In this document: piece by piece, positions 39,870-51,092 of the stretch
How the letters are laid out: each line of letters begins with the position of its first letter
How positions within the stretch are numbered: position 1 is the stretch's first letter
From: Blastomussa wellsi
Taxonomy: Eukaryota; Cnidaria; Anthozoa; Scleractinia; Plerogyridae
Assembly: GCA_947652115.1 (NCBI GenBank)
Contig: OX393562.1
Span: 32,237,821-32,301,820 of the forward strand
DNA length: 64,000 nucleotides
Reading direction: 5' to 3'
Notes under the pieces: model-generated
What the model was told of the DNA's origin: nothing
Seen by the model: the letters and a program-made list of their open reading frames with translations, nothing else
Databases searched by the model: none
Made by a program: the position numbers and the translations under genes

Positions 39870-41345
39870 ACCTACGGTAGTAGTAGTAGTAGTAGTAAAC
39901 TTTATTTCAACTCGGATTGAAGAGTAGCGCGTAAGCGCTAATATCTCCGAGAAATAAATACAGCAAAGATATATGTACAATAAACAATGTATACATGCTT
40001 GTAAAATTATATGTTGAACACAATCAAGTAAGGATTAAGAAATTAATCTAACTAGTTACAAAGGCAAGGCAGTTGTTTTTAAAATAGGTTATATTGGTGG
40101 TAGTTCTAAGATCGTCGTTTAACATATTCCACAATTTGGGCGCAAGAAATTTGAAGGAATTTTTCCCGAAAAATGTAGTATTTACGCGTGGTAATTGCAA
40201 TTTGTTTATACCTCTAAGCCCATTAATGTTGGTTCTCGGTGTGAATAATGCTGTTATATAGGCAGGTGTGGCTGCTTGAAAGGACTTATGAACTAAAATC
40301 AACATATCGAGGAATCTACTCTTACTCAGGCCTACAAGGTCCAGACTTTCCAAAAGCACCTCATATGTGCTATCGTTATCACCAAGAATTATTCGTAAAG
40401 CATGTTTATTAAGGAGTTCTAATTTTTCCGAATTCCTAGCACCACAAAAATGCCAGATGGTGCTACAGTATTGAAAATGTGGCTTAATAAAAGCCTTGTA
40501 AAGCCGTGCTTTAGTTGAATTACTTAGGATATGTCTGAATCTCTTAATGACTTGAATTTGATTGTGTACTCTTGCACAGACGTTAGAAACATGCTTGGAA
40601 AAATTGAGTTTATTATCCAAATTGACACCCAGTAAGTTAATACTCGTTTCCTTATCAATTTCCACATTCCCAATCTTAAAATTAAAATCGTATGTTTTTT
40701 TACCTAAAATCATAGCTTGAAATTTTTTCAGGATTTGCCTTAAGACCATTTATAGCATACCAGTTAACAATAGTAACCAATTCATTTTCCATTCTGAGAT
40801 GAAGTGTCATGGGGTCCTTGTCAGAATCATAGATTTGCTGATCATCGGCATAGATGTTCAGTCTGGCATGCCTCACAAAGTAAAAAATATCATTTATAAA
40901 AATGTTAAATAAGAGTGGGCTCAAAACACTCCCTTGAGGAACCCCCCTTGTAAGGCTCATCCAAGGTGAAAAAGTGTCATCAATTTTAACTCGTTGTTGC
41001 CTTCCATACAGAAAATTGCTGAGTAGAGTGCAGGCTGACTTGTTGAGACCATAAGCTTTAAGTTTGGCTAGCAAGAGGTTGTGCGGTAGGCTGTCAAAAG
41101 CTTTCGAAAGATCTATTGATATTACTGCTACCATAAGGTCTTTGTCCAGGCAGTCTTTCCAGTCTTCAACAAGACGTAACAATGCTGTCTGACAACTGTA
41201 GTGTTTGCGGTATGCAGATAAATTATCTGCAAGGATCCCATTGAAATGTAAATTTAATTGAGTGGTGAGTAATTTTTCAAACACATTGTTAATTGCTGGT
41301 AATACAGAGATGGGCCTGTAGTTTGTTTTAGAAAATTCATCGTCC
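39870..41345 (-). mobile_element. Non-LTR retrotransposon (CR1/Jockey-like), 5'-truncated
   Basis: The minus-strand RT runs from RPISVLPAINNVFEKLL (about 41265-41320) through DLSKAFDSLPH, GVPQGSVLSPLLFNIFIND and the core YADD, to the C-terminal LGVNLDNKLNFSKHV and KPHFQYCSTIW blocks (stop at 40048). The element ends with TTGAAATAAAGTTTAC and a (TAC)n tail at 39875-39898. The 5' truncation is at about 41345. The endonuclease and ORF1 are missing. Confidence 0.85.
40048..41320 (-). pseudogene. LINE reverse transcriptase, one frameshift
   Basis: Two overlapping frames (41284-40700 and 40749-40048) together cover the RT and its thumb/C-terminal region. The break is in an A run at about 40722-40728, where one extra A shifts ANPEKI out of the downstream frame. 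No other stop is seen in either part. Being 5'-truncated and shifted, the copy is inactive, though little decayed. Confidence 0.8.
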
Positions 41346-41394
41346 TTTTAGAAAATTCTCGTCCTTATCCGAGAAGACTAGAACATCTAACCAT

Positions 41395-41423
41395 TTGCAG
41401 ATTTTAGTTACAAAGGCAGCACG

Positions 41424-41460
<37 letters not shown>

Positions 41461-41522
41461 CGAGACCTCCGGACCCCGCACGGTAGCCTGGCGCTCTACC
41501 AACTGAGCTAACCGGTCGGCGG
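41395..41522 (-). mobile_element. tRNA-derived SINE
   Basis: The minus strand starts GCCGACCGGTTAGCTCAGTT, then GGTAGAGCGCCAGGCTACCG: a clear tRNA head with A box TAGCTCAGTTGG. The T-arm is damaged (GGAGGTCTCGGGACC instead of GGTTCGANNCC), and the body ACCAACACTCAGGGTCTTAA follows. This is not a functional tRNA gene. Confidence 0.7.
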
Positions 41523-41605
41523 TTTTATTTTACCATGGCAATGCTTCATTGCGCATGCTAACAGGTATTGTTCATGTAACATATAGACTGATTTCACCGT
41601 CGCTA

Positions 41606-42039
41606 ATTTCCGTTTCGTAAACGGTCGATGCCATTTTTAACGGTCGATGCCATAATTGGTGACTAAGCTTTTCTGGATGGACGATGCTATATCTGCTCTA
41701 GTTTAGGCCTGGACTAGGTCGAAACTTGTTATAATTTGGTGATAGACTAACGCTTGATTGTTCCCTTTTACACCGGTTTGCTTGCGGTTAGCTGGGGCAG
41801 TGCTAAAAGTAGAATAGATTAAGAAAGTCATCTTTTATAATTAAATTTTGCGGGTACACACTTGGCTGATCCGCCTGGTAGTGTCGTGGTGAGATAGGGA
41901 TTTTGGCATATCAGAGGTTTAGGGTTCGATTCGGGTCATTGACGGACAACTTTTCTTTCTTTTTTGCGGGAAAAAATCGATGATGGCCAAAAAAATTCTA
42001 AGCGTCGCAACAATGGCATCGACTGTTTACGAAACGGAC
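41606..42039 (+). mobile_element. TIR element carrying a tRNA-like Pol III promoter, copy 2
   Basis: Same structure as 21939-22384: left ATTTCCGTTTCGTAAACGGT, right ACTGTTTACGAAACGGA, A box TAGTGTCGTGG (41890) and B box GGTTCGATTC (41934). About 80-85% alike by eye; an interior stretch (ACTTACCAAATGCTT in copy 1) is missing here. Confidence 0.75.
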
Positions 42040-42581
42040 GCGTGCTTCGCCGTCTCCTTTGGTGAAGAGTATGCGTAAAATTGAAGGCACTGTATTTAGT
42101 ATGAAGCTATACTAAAAGTTTAATTAAAGCGATTGGCAGACTAAAGTATGTCATATCTTTTATTTAGTGACGTTTGAGCATGATCGCACGAAAGCCAATA
42201 AGATGGAAATGTAAAATGAAGTCCAGAACTGAATAAATTACTTCAGATTGTGTATTTTATTCCTCAGTTTTCTTCGCCCCCTTTCACGTTCAGTATCTGA
42301 TAGTGGTCCTGCACTAGCCTTCGTTTCAGCAAAAATTTAGTTATTTAGTTATCATTGCTAGCTGTTTTTTTTTTTAATTTGGGCGTGCACCTTGATGATA
42401 GAATGGGATATTCCACCTTTCCATGTTCCCATGACAACTGCAGCTCGTCAGTGAATCTTCATTATAATAGAAGCATGGAAACCGGCTTAGTCACCGAAAA
42501 ACTGAAGTCAGTTTTGCTAATGTATAAATTGGTTTGCCACGGTAGAAAAATGACAAAAGAAGAAACAAGGATTTCTTTGAA

Positions 42582-42587
42582 TAGATC

Positions 42588-42618
<31 letters not shown>

Positions 42619-42748
42619 GTGGACTAGAACAATAGACTTTCTCTCCTTTGGGAACTAAACTCTATTTTTATGCAAATTTTGCACAACAATTTTGTATTGT
42701 TTAGTCCACCAATATGGCCGCCTTATCACGTGAGTGAAAACCATCTAT
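42582..42748. mobile_element. MITE with TTTTCACGTGACGTCACGG-type ends
   Basis: TAGATCGTTTTCACGTGA...CGGCGGCCATGTTGGTGGAC at the left mirrors GTCCACCAATATGGCCG... and CACGTGAGTGAAAACCATCTA at the right. It is related to 18420-18600. Confidence 0.65.
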
Positions 42749-43566
42749 AAGAAAGATTGAGAAGGATTGGAATTAATAAGCTTGGAAATTTGGGCTCAAC
42801 TTTACCAGATATTTCACCCATGGCTGTGTCTTACTGGTAAAATGACCCTGATCTAGACATAGTTCAAATTAAATTTCTGTTTGTTTTGAGCACTTCTATA
42901 AGACTTAGAAGGAAAACTTGTGTAGGTCATTACACTCTAATTCCCCCTATCACTTCTACCTAGAGTAGTCAAATTTCAAAATAAGAAATCAAAAGTACAG
43001 TTATTCTTTAACGTAAATTCAGGAAAGCTGATTGTTATCCATAACCTTTAGGTGAAAATTACCGTAAAGAATTAGCAATAGAATATTGTTGGGGAAAGTT
43101 ATAATACAGCTTTTAAGGTAGTCTTGCAAATAGAACATGCAAATATAGCAGGTCTTTTCGGAAAACAATTCTGACTCCACTGTGTGTAACCGGCCTGTGT
43201 AACCTGACGTCCACATTGGAACTCGGGCATGTGTTCAAAATTGCAGCATCTCACCAAAGCAAGATGCAATAGGTGACGTTCATCTGCAGTCTTTTTTTAA
43301 AGAAAATGTTCAACATCCTGAAGTGTCTTATAATGGGATGGATAAAATCCACTGTTTCAGTCTCCTATCTGACTTTCGGGGAAGAGATAACTGAAATGAC
43401 GTCGACGGTTGCCCACGTGATCACAGATTCCTTGTCATTTGAAATAATGCACGAGTACTGCCCCGCGTCATTCATGGCCGCCTTCCTTATATGGAGTACT
43501 GAAGTGGTCTGGTAACAAAGTGATACAACAAATAGTCAATCCAGTTATCAGGGCTCATTTCGAGCC

Positions 43567-43800
43567 GTACTCAGACTCATACCCAGTCGCTATTTACGGG
43601 TTCAAGGAATGACAGAGGATTGGATACTAGGAAAGACTGAGGCGCGTGGAGTGTCATGGGAAGGGTGAAAGGAAAAATAGGAGAGAAAAATTTTTCCTTC
43701 GTTCCTACCCATGAAACCCCGTGAGCCTCAATCTTCACTGGTATTCAATCTTCTTTCGCCCCCAGAACCCGTATTTAGCGACTGGGTACGAGTCTGAGCC
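43567..43800. mobile_element. MITE with ACCCAGTCGCTATTTACGGG ends
   Basis: ACTCATACCCAGTCGCTATT...GGGTTC (43574-43603) pairs with GAACCCGTATTTAGCGACTG...GTACGAGT (43765-43794). About 33-bp arms with three or four mismatches. Confidence 0.65.
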
Positions 43801-44197
43801 TTACAGTAAAGTTACATTGAAGCTAAAGTCCGTTTCAGTGAGTCGGATGACCCAACTGATACCTCCCTTTAAATCCGGAATTTGAACGCGGAGCAAACCA
43901 GTGTCTCGACCAAAATCCCAACGCAAACATCCCGCCCATCTCTCTGGTTCCTCTCCGCAATACCTCACTTGCAAACAATTTCGGAAGTTTTTAGGTATTT
44001 CAAAATTTTCGGACACTTTTTATCTCGATCGTTTCAGACAAATTTCGTCGTCGTCGGCGTCGCCCAGGAAAATACGTACTTAAAAGTTTTATAATGTACT
44101 GTAAATATTTCGGACGGTTTTTGATACTTTCTGATGTGTAGTCACCTATAGGCGACACCAAAGGCCCGGCTAAATGGAGATGCAAGTGAAGGCAAGT

Positions 44198-44524
44198 TGT
44201 AACCGTCGATAGCAAATACTGTTCTTGAAGATCAAAACACTCGGCTAAACAGAACTGTTTGTACCTTTAATCGCTCCGTAAATCTCTGTTTACAACGCCC
44301 TCCGTTTCCGTTAAACCTTTCCGTGAATAGGACGAGTAAAAGACCGTTGACGAACCTTGAAATACAATGTTTAACGCCGTGAAATTCACAAACATCCGCC
44401 GAGGTACAACCTTGTCTCGAACAGTGAAACATACAAGAAGTACATGTGACACTTGTCCGAGCGGAAACTGGTAACTACTTAGCAAAATACCGCTGTATGA
44501 AAAACTAATGCGACAGCATTAACA
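44198..44524 (-). repeat. BEL/Pao 3' LTR
   Basis: Identical by eye to the copy at 51093-51419. A purine stretch (AAGAGGAG on the minus strand, about 44527-44534) just inside is the probable polypurine tract. Confidence 0.9.
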
Positions 44525-44624
44525 TGGCTCCTCTTAAAATGTCTGTCATTTTAAACAAAACAATCACTTATCCTATCCTTATCTTAACATCGTTCAGTGT
44601 CTGTTTTAACATTAGTTCCTCAAA

Positions 44625-47600
44625 TCACATTGAGTTCTCGCAACGTGGCTCCTCGTCGGGGATTCCCGGTCTCTCTTCAGTTGACTCTAACAACAGGACA
44701 AGTTTGTTAATAGGTCTATCCAGTAGGGATCCCTTTGAAGTTCGGACAGTCACTGATCTGACCTGACCTTGGTCATCCGGACACGTAATGAGTACTTTGG
44801 CCAATGACCACTGGTTTCTGCTAGTGTTGCTGTCTTTCAGCAATACAACATCACCTTCAGTGAAGTTTCTGCGTTGGCGTATCCACTTGTTCCTCACTTG
44901 TAGGCTCTGCAAGTACTCCTTGCTCCATCTTGTCCAAAATTCATTTGCTATGTGTTGTACACGTCTCCAGCGCTGCTTACAATAGACATCTTCCCTTTGA
45001 AATTTTCCTGGAGGCGGCAAAATGAGCTTTGTTTTGCCAGTGAGAATTGTGTTTGGTGTAAGCGGTAGTGGAGAAAGAGGATCGCTCAAGGTGTCCACCG
45101 TTAGGGGTCTACTGTTCACAACCGCTTCCGTTTCGCACATTAGGGTTCTCAACGCTTCATCATCCAAACTGTGACCGTGTTCTCTCATTAGCGCTGCCAT
45201 AATGTTTCTCACAGATCTGATTTGTCTTTCCCATACTCCTCCAAAATTGCTTGCTGTGGCAGGATTCCTAACCCAGTCGATGTCATTCTTTAGTAGCTCT
45301 GCCTTAATGTGATCATCATCCATTTCTTGGAGCGCCTTCTTCAATTCATTGTGAGCTCCTACAAAGTTAGTTCCTTGGTCACTGCGCAATTCTCTTATGG
45401 GCCCTCTTCGACTGATGAACCTCCGTAACGCTTGCAGGAATGAATCCGTCTCTAAGGAGTGTGCTACTTCGATGTGTATGGAACGACTAGCCATACATGT
45501 GAACAAGGCTCCATACCTTTTCACTTCTTTCCTACCTTCCTTCACATACCACGGTCCAAAATAGTCAACAGCACTATAGGTAAACGGTGGGGCAGGCTCA
45601 ACGCGTGACTTTGGAAGGTTAGCCATTTTCTGCTCTCCTGCACCTCCGCGAAGATAGCGACATGTGACACATTTTGAGATGAAATGCTGGACAGCTGCAT
45701 TTCCGTTTATAATCCAGTAACCGTTTGTGCGTAACTCATTTAAAGTGACACCTCGCCCACTGTGTTGCGCCTTCTCATGAACATGACGTATAATCAGCTT
45801 GGTAACGTGGGCGGCTTTTGGCAAGATGACAGGGTTTTTAAGACTTTCTGACAAGTTAGCTTTCTTGATCCGTCCTCCAACTCTCAGAACTCCGTTGCAA
45901 TCCAAGAATGGATCCAGTGTATGTAGACTGCTGGTTTTCTTCATAGCAACCTTCTTCTGTTTATCACTCTGTCTACTTTCATTCTTTTCGTCAGCGTGGA
46001 GCTCCTTTAATGCTTTAATTTCCTTCTCAAAAGCGTCAGCTTGCACTAGCTTGATGACTTCAATTTCTGCTTGCTCCAAATCGTTCACCATAACCGATGC
46101 GAGAACAGGGCAACTTGTACCATCACTACTCCGACCACTGTTGGGTGTACTCTGAGAGGTTTCTTTCACTGGAGATGTGCTTATTGCCTTGGTTACGCTT
46201 GTCTTCAGCTGCTGTTTGTACTTCATACATAAAGCAATTGCCGTTTTCAGCCTTTGCCAACTGGAGAATCTTTCTAACCTGCTCAGCATGTCCTTCTTCT
46301 CTTCCGCAACGGTAGCGTTTACAGTGATCTTCTTCACATCTGGACTGTTAGGGTCAAGCTCCTTCTCGTATGAACCTTGCTCCGGCCAATGGTTTTCACT
46401 TTTCCATAAGAAATCTGGGCCTTTGATCCATCGTGAGTTCTGAAGGAAATATCTTGCATTCAGACCTCGTGAACCTTCATCTGCTGGGTTGGATGCAGAC
46501 TCTACATATCGCCACTGCGACGGCGAAGTGTAATCTCTTATCAGCTGTACTCTATTCGCTACATAAACATGAAATCGTCGGGACTCGTTGTTGATGAACC
46601 CGAGAACCACTTTACTATCCGTCCAATAAAACTCTTCTATTCTCTCGTAATCCAACTCGTTCTTCAGTGCATCGGCTACTCTTACTGAAACAGCAGCAGC
46701 TGCGAGTTCTAGCCTTGGAATGCTTACTGTTTTCCTTGGTGCAACGCGTGCTTTGCCCATAACAAAAGAGCAATGTACATGATTGTTGTCATCGACTAAA
46801 CGTAGATATGAGCATTGCCCGTATCCAGTTCCTGAGGCATCCGACATATTGTGCAATTGTGCTGAAACAATCTTGCCAAAGTCTGGTGGCTTAAAACACC
46901 TTGAAATGCTGAGTGTTTCTAAGAGGGGCAGTTGACTTCTCCATTTCTCCCAACGGGAAAGGATATCACCTTCGACGGGCTCATCCCAACTGCTGCCATG
47001 ACAAATTTCTTGCAATATCTGCTTTCCGACAAGGATGACAGGTGCTATGAAACCCAAAGGATCATAGACTGAACTGATCGTTGACAAAATTCCTCTTCGC
47101 GTGCAAGGCTGATCTTTCATCTCTATCCGAAATTTGAAAGTATCCGATTCGATGCACCAGTGTACGCCCAACGCTCTTTCTATGGGAAGCTTGTCTTGAC
47201 CTAAGTCCAGACCTTTAATTTCTTTCGCTCTATCTTCAGGCAATACTGACATAATCACTCTTCGACTATTGCTGACAAACTTGGTGAGGTTGAATCCTCC
47301 CTTTGCACACATGTTCTTAACATCATGGATAACCTGTATTGCATCTTCTTCTATCGGCAATGATTTCAACAAATCGTCAACATAGAAGTTCTTCTTAACC
47401 GTTTCTGCTGCCTTCACGCCAAACTCGTTTTCACCATCCTCTGCAGTACGTTTGAGTGCAAAGTTTGAACAGCCAGGTGAAGATCCACCTCCAAATAGGT
47501 GAACTGTCATACAGTATTCTTCCGGTTCCTTTGTTAAGTCTCCATTGGGCCACCAAAGGAAACGAAGGAAATCCTGATCCGCTTTCTTTACCTTTACTTG

Positions 47601-50600
47601 GTAGAACATCTTCTCGATATCTGCCATGAAGGCCACTCTTTCTTCCCTGAATCTTGTTAACACACCAGTTAGTTTGCTAGTCAAATCAGGACCTTGAAGA
47701 AGATGATCATTCAATGATTCACCCTGGTAACGAGCTGAACAGTCAAACACCACGCGAATGCTGCTTGGCTTTCTTGGGTGGTATATTCCGTGATGAGGTA
47801 GGTACCACACTTTTCCTTTCTGCGTTGCTAAGTTCTCAGAGTCAATCTTACGAGCATAACCCTTGTCTATTATGCCAGTCATAAAATCCACATAATCAGC
47901 ACGGTATGTGTCATTTGCTTCAAGTTTCTTCTTTAAACCAATGAGTCGCTGAGCTGCTTGAGGGCGATTATTCGGAAGCTGGACATCTTGTTCTCTGAAT
48001 GGGAGTGGCATCTCATAGTGTAAGTCTTCACGGTGATGAATTCCTTCCTTAGCCTTCCTTAGAAATTCACGATCTTCTTGAGACATAGCCGTTCCATTTT
48101 CCCTTTCAGAAAAGTCCAGTTCGAACATTCGTTCAACAACTCGAGGCGTTAACTGTTCCTTAACGCTTCTCTCAGCTACAATGTACCCACTAGCTTCATC
48201 AATGGCACTAGGTTTGTGGATCTGAATTCTGTGACATTGCACTACACTGTTGCTTTCTCTTTCAATTGGACCATTAATGTGCCATCCTAATAGTGAACGA
48301 ACAGCATACGGGTCGTTCTGTTTACCATGAATAACATCTCTTGGCCGTACTGCACTAGGACAGTTAAGTCCAATCAGAAGCCCGATCTCTACATCTTCCA
48401 TGTATGGTGGTATGTCCTTGGCGACTCTCTGCAAATGTGGCCATTTACTAGCTGTTTCCGGTCTTGGAATTTCATCTCGGTCTGCTGGAATGTGTTGCCT
48501 AACATAGGCTCTGGGTATGTCTAGATGTACATCATTTTCACTGAAGTGAGCTACGACCAATCCTTCGACTACCTTTGTTTCAATCTCTTGCGTGCCATGC
48601 ATGGTGGTTAACAATAACTTGGTCTCAGTACCTTTGATGCCAAGCCTTTCCAACGACTCTTCTTTAATAAAGGTTCCACCACTCGCATTATCGAGGAGGG
48701 CATAAACTCTGATTTTGTGTTCAGGATTGTCCTTATGGTACAACCAAATAGGAACTATGCCCATGCTGATAGGAACATCACCAGCCTCTGTTACATTACA
48801 AATGGTGTTACAAGCATTAATTACTTGGCCATCATCCTTCCTCTCATTAACCTCCGTCCCTTTACTTTCACCAATCTCAACTTCGGTTCTCGATCCTTCT
48901 TGCTTCCAGTTGTGATCATGAAGGGATGTTGGATGTTTCTTACTACATGTCTTACAGGATTTTCTACTCTTGCAGAGCTTTGCGATGTGCTCAGAGCTGT
49001 AACATCCAAAACATAAACCTTTCTCTTTAACAAAGTTCCTTCGTTCTGTCAATGGCTTCTTGAGAAACTCAGAACATTCATCTAAATCATGTGCTTTGGA
49101 ACACAAGGCACAGCTGCGGGAACGAGGGTTTCTTGTGCTTCCATCTGGTTTTGACACATTTGTTCCAAAGTTTGAACCTTTGTCTCTCCTGAATCTTCGA
49201 TCTCCTGGTCTGCGGTGTTTTACATCTCCATCCTTTGTTCTCGCCACCGTTTCTTCAGAGTAGACTGGATCTGTAGCCAAATCGGCTTGTTCAGACACAA
49301 ACTGACAGAAATCATTGAAACTGGCCATCCGCTCTGAGGCATTTCTGATTTTACTGACTCTTTCAGTCCACTTATTGCGAAGGTGTCTTGGCAACTTCTC
49401 CCACAATTGACGAAGAACATTAGCAGTGTTCAAGTCATTCATGTAAGCCATGCCTGACATAGCATTTCTCGTCTGCTCAAGAACAATAGAAAACTCCTGT
49501 AATCCCGTACCATCATTTGGTTTCACCAAAGGCCAATTCGATATTTTGGAGATGTACGCACTTGCAATTTTGTAAGGGTCTCCAAAATGCTTCTTCAGCA
49601 GTCGTCTAGCTTCTTGGTAAGAATCTTTACCTTTCATTTGCAAACAGCCCTTGATCAGTTCCTTTGCTTTGCCACTGGTATACTGATCCAGATAATACAA
49701 CCGCTCCATAGAATTCTCAACCTTTGATTCTATGAGAGTCTCAAAAGCTGTTACAAAAGCTGGGTATTGCATGACATCTCCGTAGAATGTGGGCGGCTTG
49801 TGAGATGGTAACTCACTCCTAGCTTGCTGTGTGACAATCATCTGTGACAGTTCAGCTTGTTTCCTTTGAACACTTAGAAATTCTTGATATGTACTTTCAT
49901 TGATGACAGAACTTGAATCTCTTCTAGAGAAGTGTGGACTTTCTTGTGGGTTGAACACATGCTTAGGTACAACAGGTGCTTCAGGCTCTTCTCTATTTTT
50001 AAACAGATTTCCAGGAATAAAGGGTTGAACACTAGGATTCATGCCAGAAGTTGTGAATGCAGGACTACTTGAGGTAGGTGTAATCGAGGGTGTAACCATG
50101 GGAACCGTACTAACTGAATTTACAACAGCTGACCCTTGCTGTTTCCCAGAGATAACATTAGTTGCAGATGCAACAGGCAATGTAACTTGACTACTGGAAA
50201 TGTCTTGAGAAGAGATGGGTGTTGAGGTGCTTTGTACCTTCACCTTTTCTAGATAATTATTCATATCATCAATGTTTTGTTCCCTTTCAAACTGTTCATA
50301 TACCTTTCCTTCTACTTTAGCTTGTGCAATTTCCTGTCTAAGCTCAAGCTCTTCAGTTGCCATTCTAAGTGCTTGCTTCTCTTTTAAAAATGCTGCCTTA
50401 ACTTCCAAGGCGGCAGCCTTAGCCTTAGCTTCCATTAACTTTGTCTTTGAAGAACATGTTGAAGTGGCAGAATGCTTAGAACGACCAGACAATCGTGATC
50501 TTACTGAGCTAATTTCATCATCGTGTTGCTTCTTTGCTTGATTTGAGAATTGAATAATACTTTGCTTTAAGATAAACACATCTTTATCATGAATACCAAA

Positions 50601-51062
50601 CCATTCATGAGCCTCTTTAATCTCATGTTCATCTGTCAAAGCATTTGCATAACGCTCGTGTGCTTCATGTAGCTTTGAAAATAGCTCATCTAACTCCTGC
50701 GATTCTACTTTCACTAGTTCAACATTCTTCAAACTGGATAACAATGGTCGAATTTTGTTCATTTGTTTAGTTAAATTCGACAAGGCATTTCTTCGATTAT
50801 CCTTAAATCTTTGAACTTCAAATTCCCTACCCTTTCCAGTGAGAATCCTTTTTCGAGTGTCAGCAGCGGCTGCCACGTTTTCCTCGACTTCGGTATCTTC
50901 CATGGTGTTCAGCGGTGATATCACACGTGGTGAACGTTCCGGTGACGTTTCGAGCAACTCCAACCTTTCGAGGTCCTTTTCCATTCCAAATTCGTCCAGA
51001 ACATCATCCCTCCGTCGATCGTCGTCGAATGCAACACTCTTTCGTTGTAATTCGCCATCCAT
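44625..51062 (-). CDS. BEL/Pao Gag-Pol polyprotein
   Basis: About 2145 residues with no stop or shift; the ATG of MDGELQRKSVAF is the first in frame. Order by residue: charged coiled-coil Gag part (about 80-290); DUF1759-type Gag block (PPTFYGDVMQYPAF, about 420); zinc-finger region (CALCSKAHDLDEC to CKTCSKKH, about 650-710); DUF1758-type protease (ALLDNASGGTFI, about 790); RT (MADIEKMFYQVKV about 1150, core YVDD about 1229); Pao peptidase-A17 block (SVYDPLGFIAP, about 1333); RNase H-like region (MSDASGTGYGQ about 1411, TDSKVVL about 1482); integrase zinc-binding HH-CC (HVHEKAQHS to CVTCRYL, about 1766-1801); integrase DDE core (VDYFGPW, RSDQGTNFVGA, FGGVWERQIRS); C-terminal DUF5641 (EGDVVLLKD, about 2070). 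Length and order are typical of intact BEL/Pao elements. The protease site lacks the usual D-S/T-G. Confidence 0.93.
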   Translation of the reverse strand: MDGELQRKSVAFDDDRRRDDVLDEFGMEKDLERLELLETSPERSPRVISPLNTMEDTEVEENVAAAADTRKRILTGKGREFEVQRFKDNRRNALSNLTKQMNKIRPLLSSLKNVELVKVESQELDELFSKLHEAHERYANALTDEHEIKEAHEWFGIHDKDVFILKQSIIQFSNQAKKQHDDEISSVRSRLSGRSKHSATSTCSSKTKLMEAKAKAAALEVKAAFLKEKQALRMATEELELRQEIAQAKVEGKVYEQFEREQNIDDMNNYLEKVKVQSTSTPISSQDISSSQVTLPVASATNVISGKQQGSAVVNSVSTVPMVTPSITPTSSSPAFTTSGMNPSVQPFIPGNLFKNREEPEAPVVPKHVFNPQESPHFSRRDSSSVINESTYQEFLSVQRKQAELSQMIVTQQARSELPSHKPPTFYGDVMQYPAFVTAFETLIESKVENSMERLYYLDQYTSGKAKELIKGCLQMKGKDSYQEARRLLKKHFGDPYKIASAYISKISNWPLVKPNDGTGLQEFSIVLEQTRNAMSGMAYMNDLNTANVLRQLWEKLPRHLRNKWTERVSKIRNASERMASFNDFCQFVSEQADLATDPVYSEETVARTKDGDVKHRRPGDRRFRRDKGSNFGTNVSKPDGSTRNPRSRSCALCSKAHDLDECSEFLKKPLTERRNFVKEKGLCFGCYSSEHIAKLCKSRKSCKTCSKKHPTSLHDHNWKQEGSRTEVEIGESKGTEVNERKDDGQVINACNTICNVTEAGDVPISMGIVPIWLYHKDNPEHKIRVYALLDNASGGTFIKEESLERLGIKGTETKLLLTTMHGTQEIETKVVEGLVVAHFSENDVHLDIPRAYVRQHIPADRDEIPRPETASKWPHLQRVAKDIPPYMEDVEIGLLIGLNCPSAVRPRDVIHGKQNDPYAVRSLLGWHINGPIERESNSVVQCHRIQIHKPSAIDEASGYIVAERSVKEQLTPRVVERMFELDFSERENGTAMSQEDREFLRKAKEGIHHREDLHYEMPLPFREQDVQLPNNRPQAAQRLIGLKKKLEANDTYRADYVDFMTGIIDKGYARKIDSENLATQKGKVWYLPHHGIYHPRKPSSIRVVFDCSARYQGESLNDHLLQGPDLTSKLTGVLTRFREERVAFMADIEKMFYQVKVKKADQDFLRFLWWPNGDLTKEPEEYCMTVHLFGGGSSPGCSNFALKRTAEDGENEFGVKAAETVKKNFYVDDLLKSLPIEEDAIQVIHDVKNMCAKGGFNLTKFVSNSRRVIMSVLPEDRAKEIKGLDLGQDKLPIERALGVHWCIESDTFKFRIEMKDQPCTRRGILSTISSVYDPLGFIAPVILVGKQILQEICHGSSWDEPVEGDILSRWEKWRSQLPLLETLSISRCFKPPDFGKIVSAQLHNMSDASGTGYGQCSYLRLVDDNNHVHCSFVMGKARVAPRKTVSIPRLELAAAAVSVRVADALKNELDYERIEEFYWTDSKVVLGFINNESRRFHVYVANRVQLIRDYTSPSQWRYVESASNPADEGSRGLNARYFLQNSRWIKGPDFLWKSENHWPEQGSYEKELDPNSPDVKKITVNATVAEEKKDMLSRLERFSSWQRLKTAIALCMKYKQQLKTSVTKAISTSPVKETSQSTPNSGRSSDGTSCPVLASVMVNDLEQAEIEVIKLVQADAFEKEIKALKELHADEKNESRQSDKQKKVAMKKTSSLHTLDPFLDCNGVLRVGGRIKKANLSESLKNPVILPKAAHVTKLIIRHVHEKAQHSGRGVTLNELRTNGYWIINGNAAVQHFISKCVTCRYLRGGAGEQKMANLPKSRVEPAPPFTYSAVDYFGPWYVKEGRKEVKRYGALFTCMASRSIHIEVAHSLETDSFLQALRRFISRRGPIRELRSDQGTNFVGAHNELKKALQEMDDDHIKAELLKNDIDWVRNPATASNFGGVWERQIRSVRNIMAALMREHGHSLDDEALRTLMCETEAVVNSRPLTVDTLSDPLSPLPLTPNTILTGKTKLILPPPGKFQREDVYCKQRWRRVQHIANEFWTRWSKEYLQSLQVRNKWIRQRRNFTEGDVVLLKDSNTSRNQWSLAKVLITCPDDQGQVRSVTVRTSKGSLLDRPINKLVLLLESTEERPGIPDEEPRCENSM

Positions 51063-51092
51063 AACCAATGTTTACCATTCATAAGGTTGTAC

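Noticed and set aside
41451..41522. Possible functional tRNA gene on the minus strand.
   Set aside because: The T-arm does not form, the B box is damaged and a SINE body follows directly.
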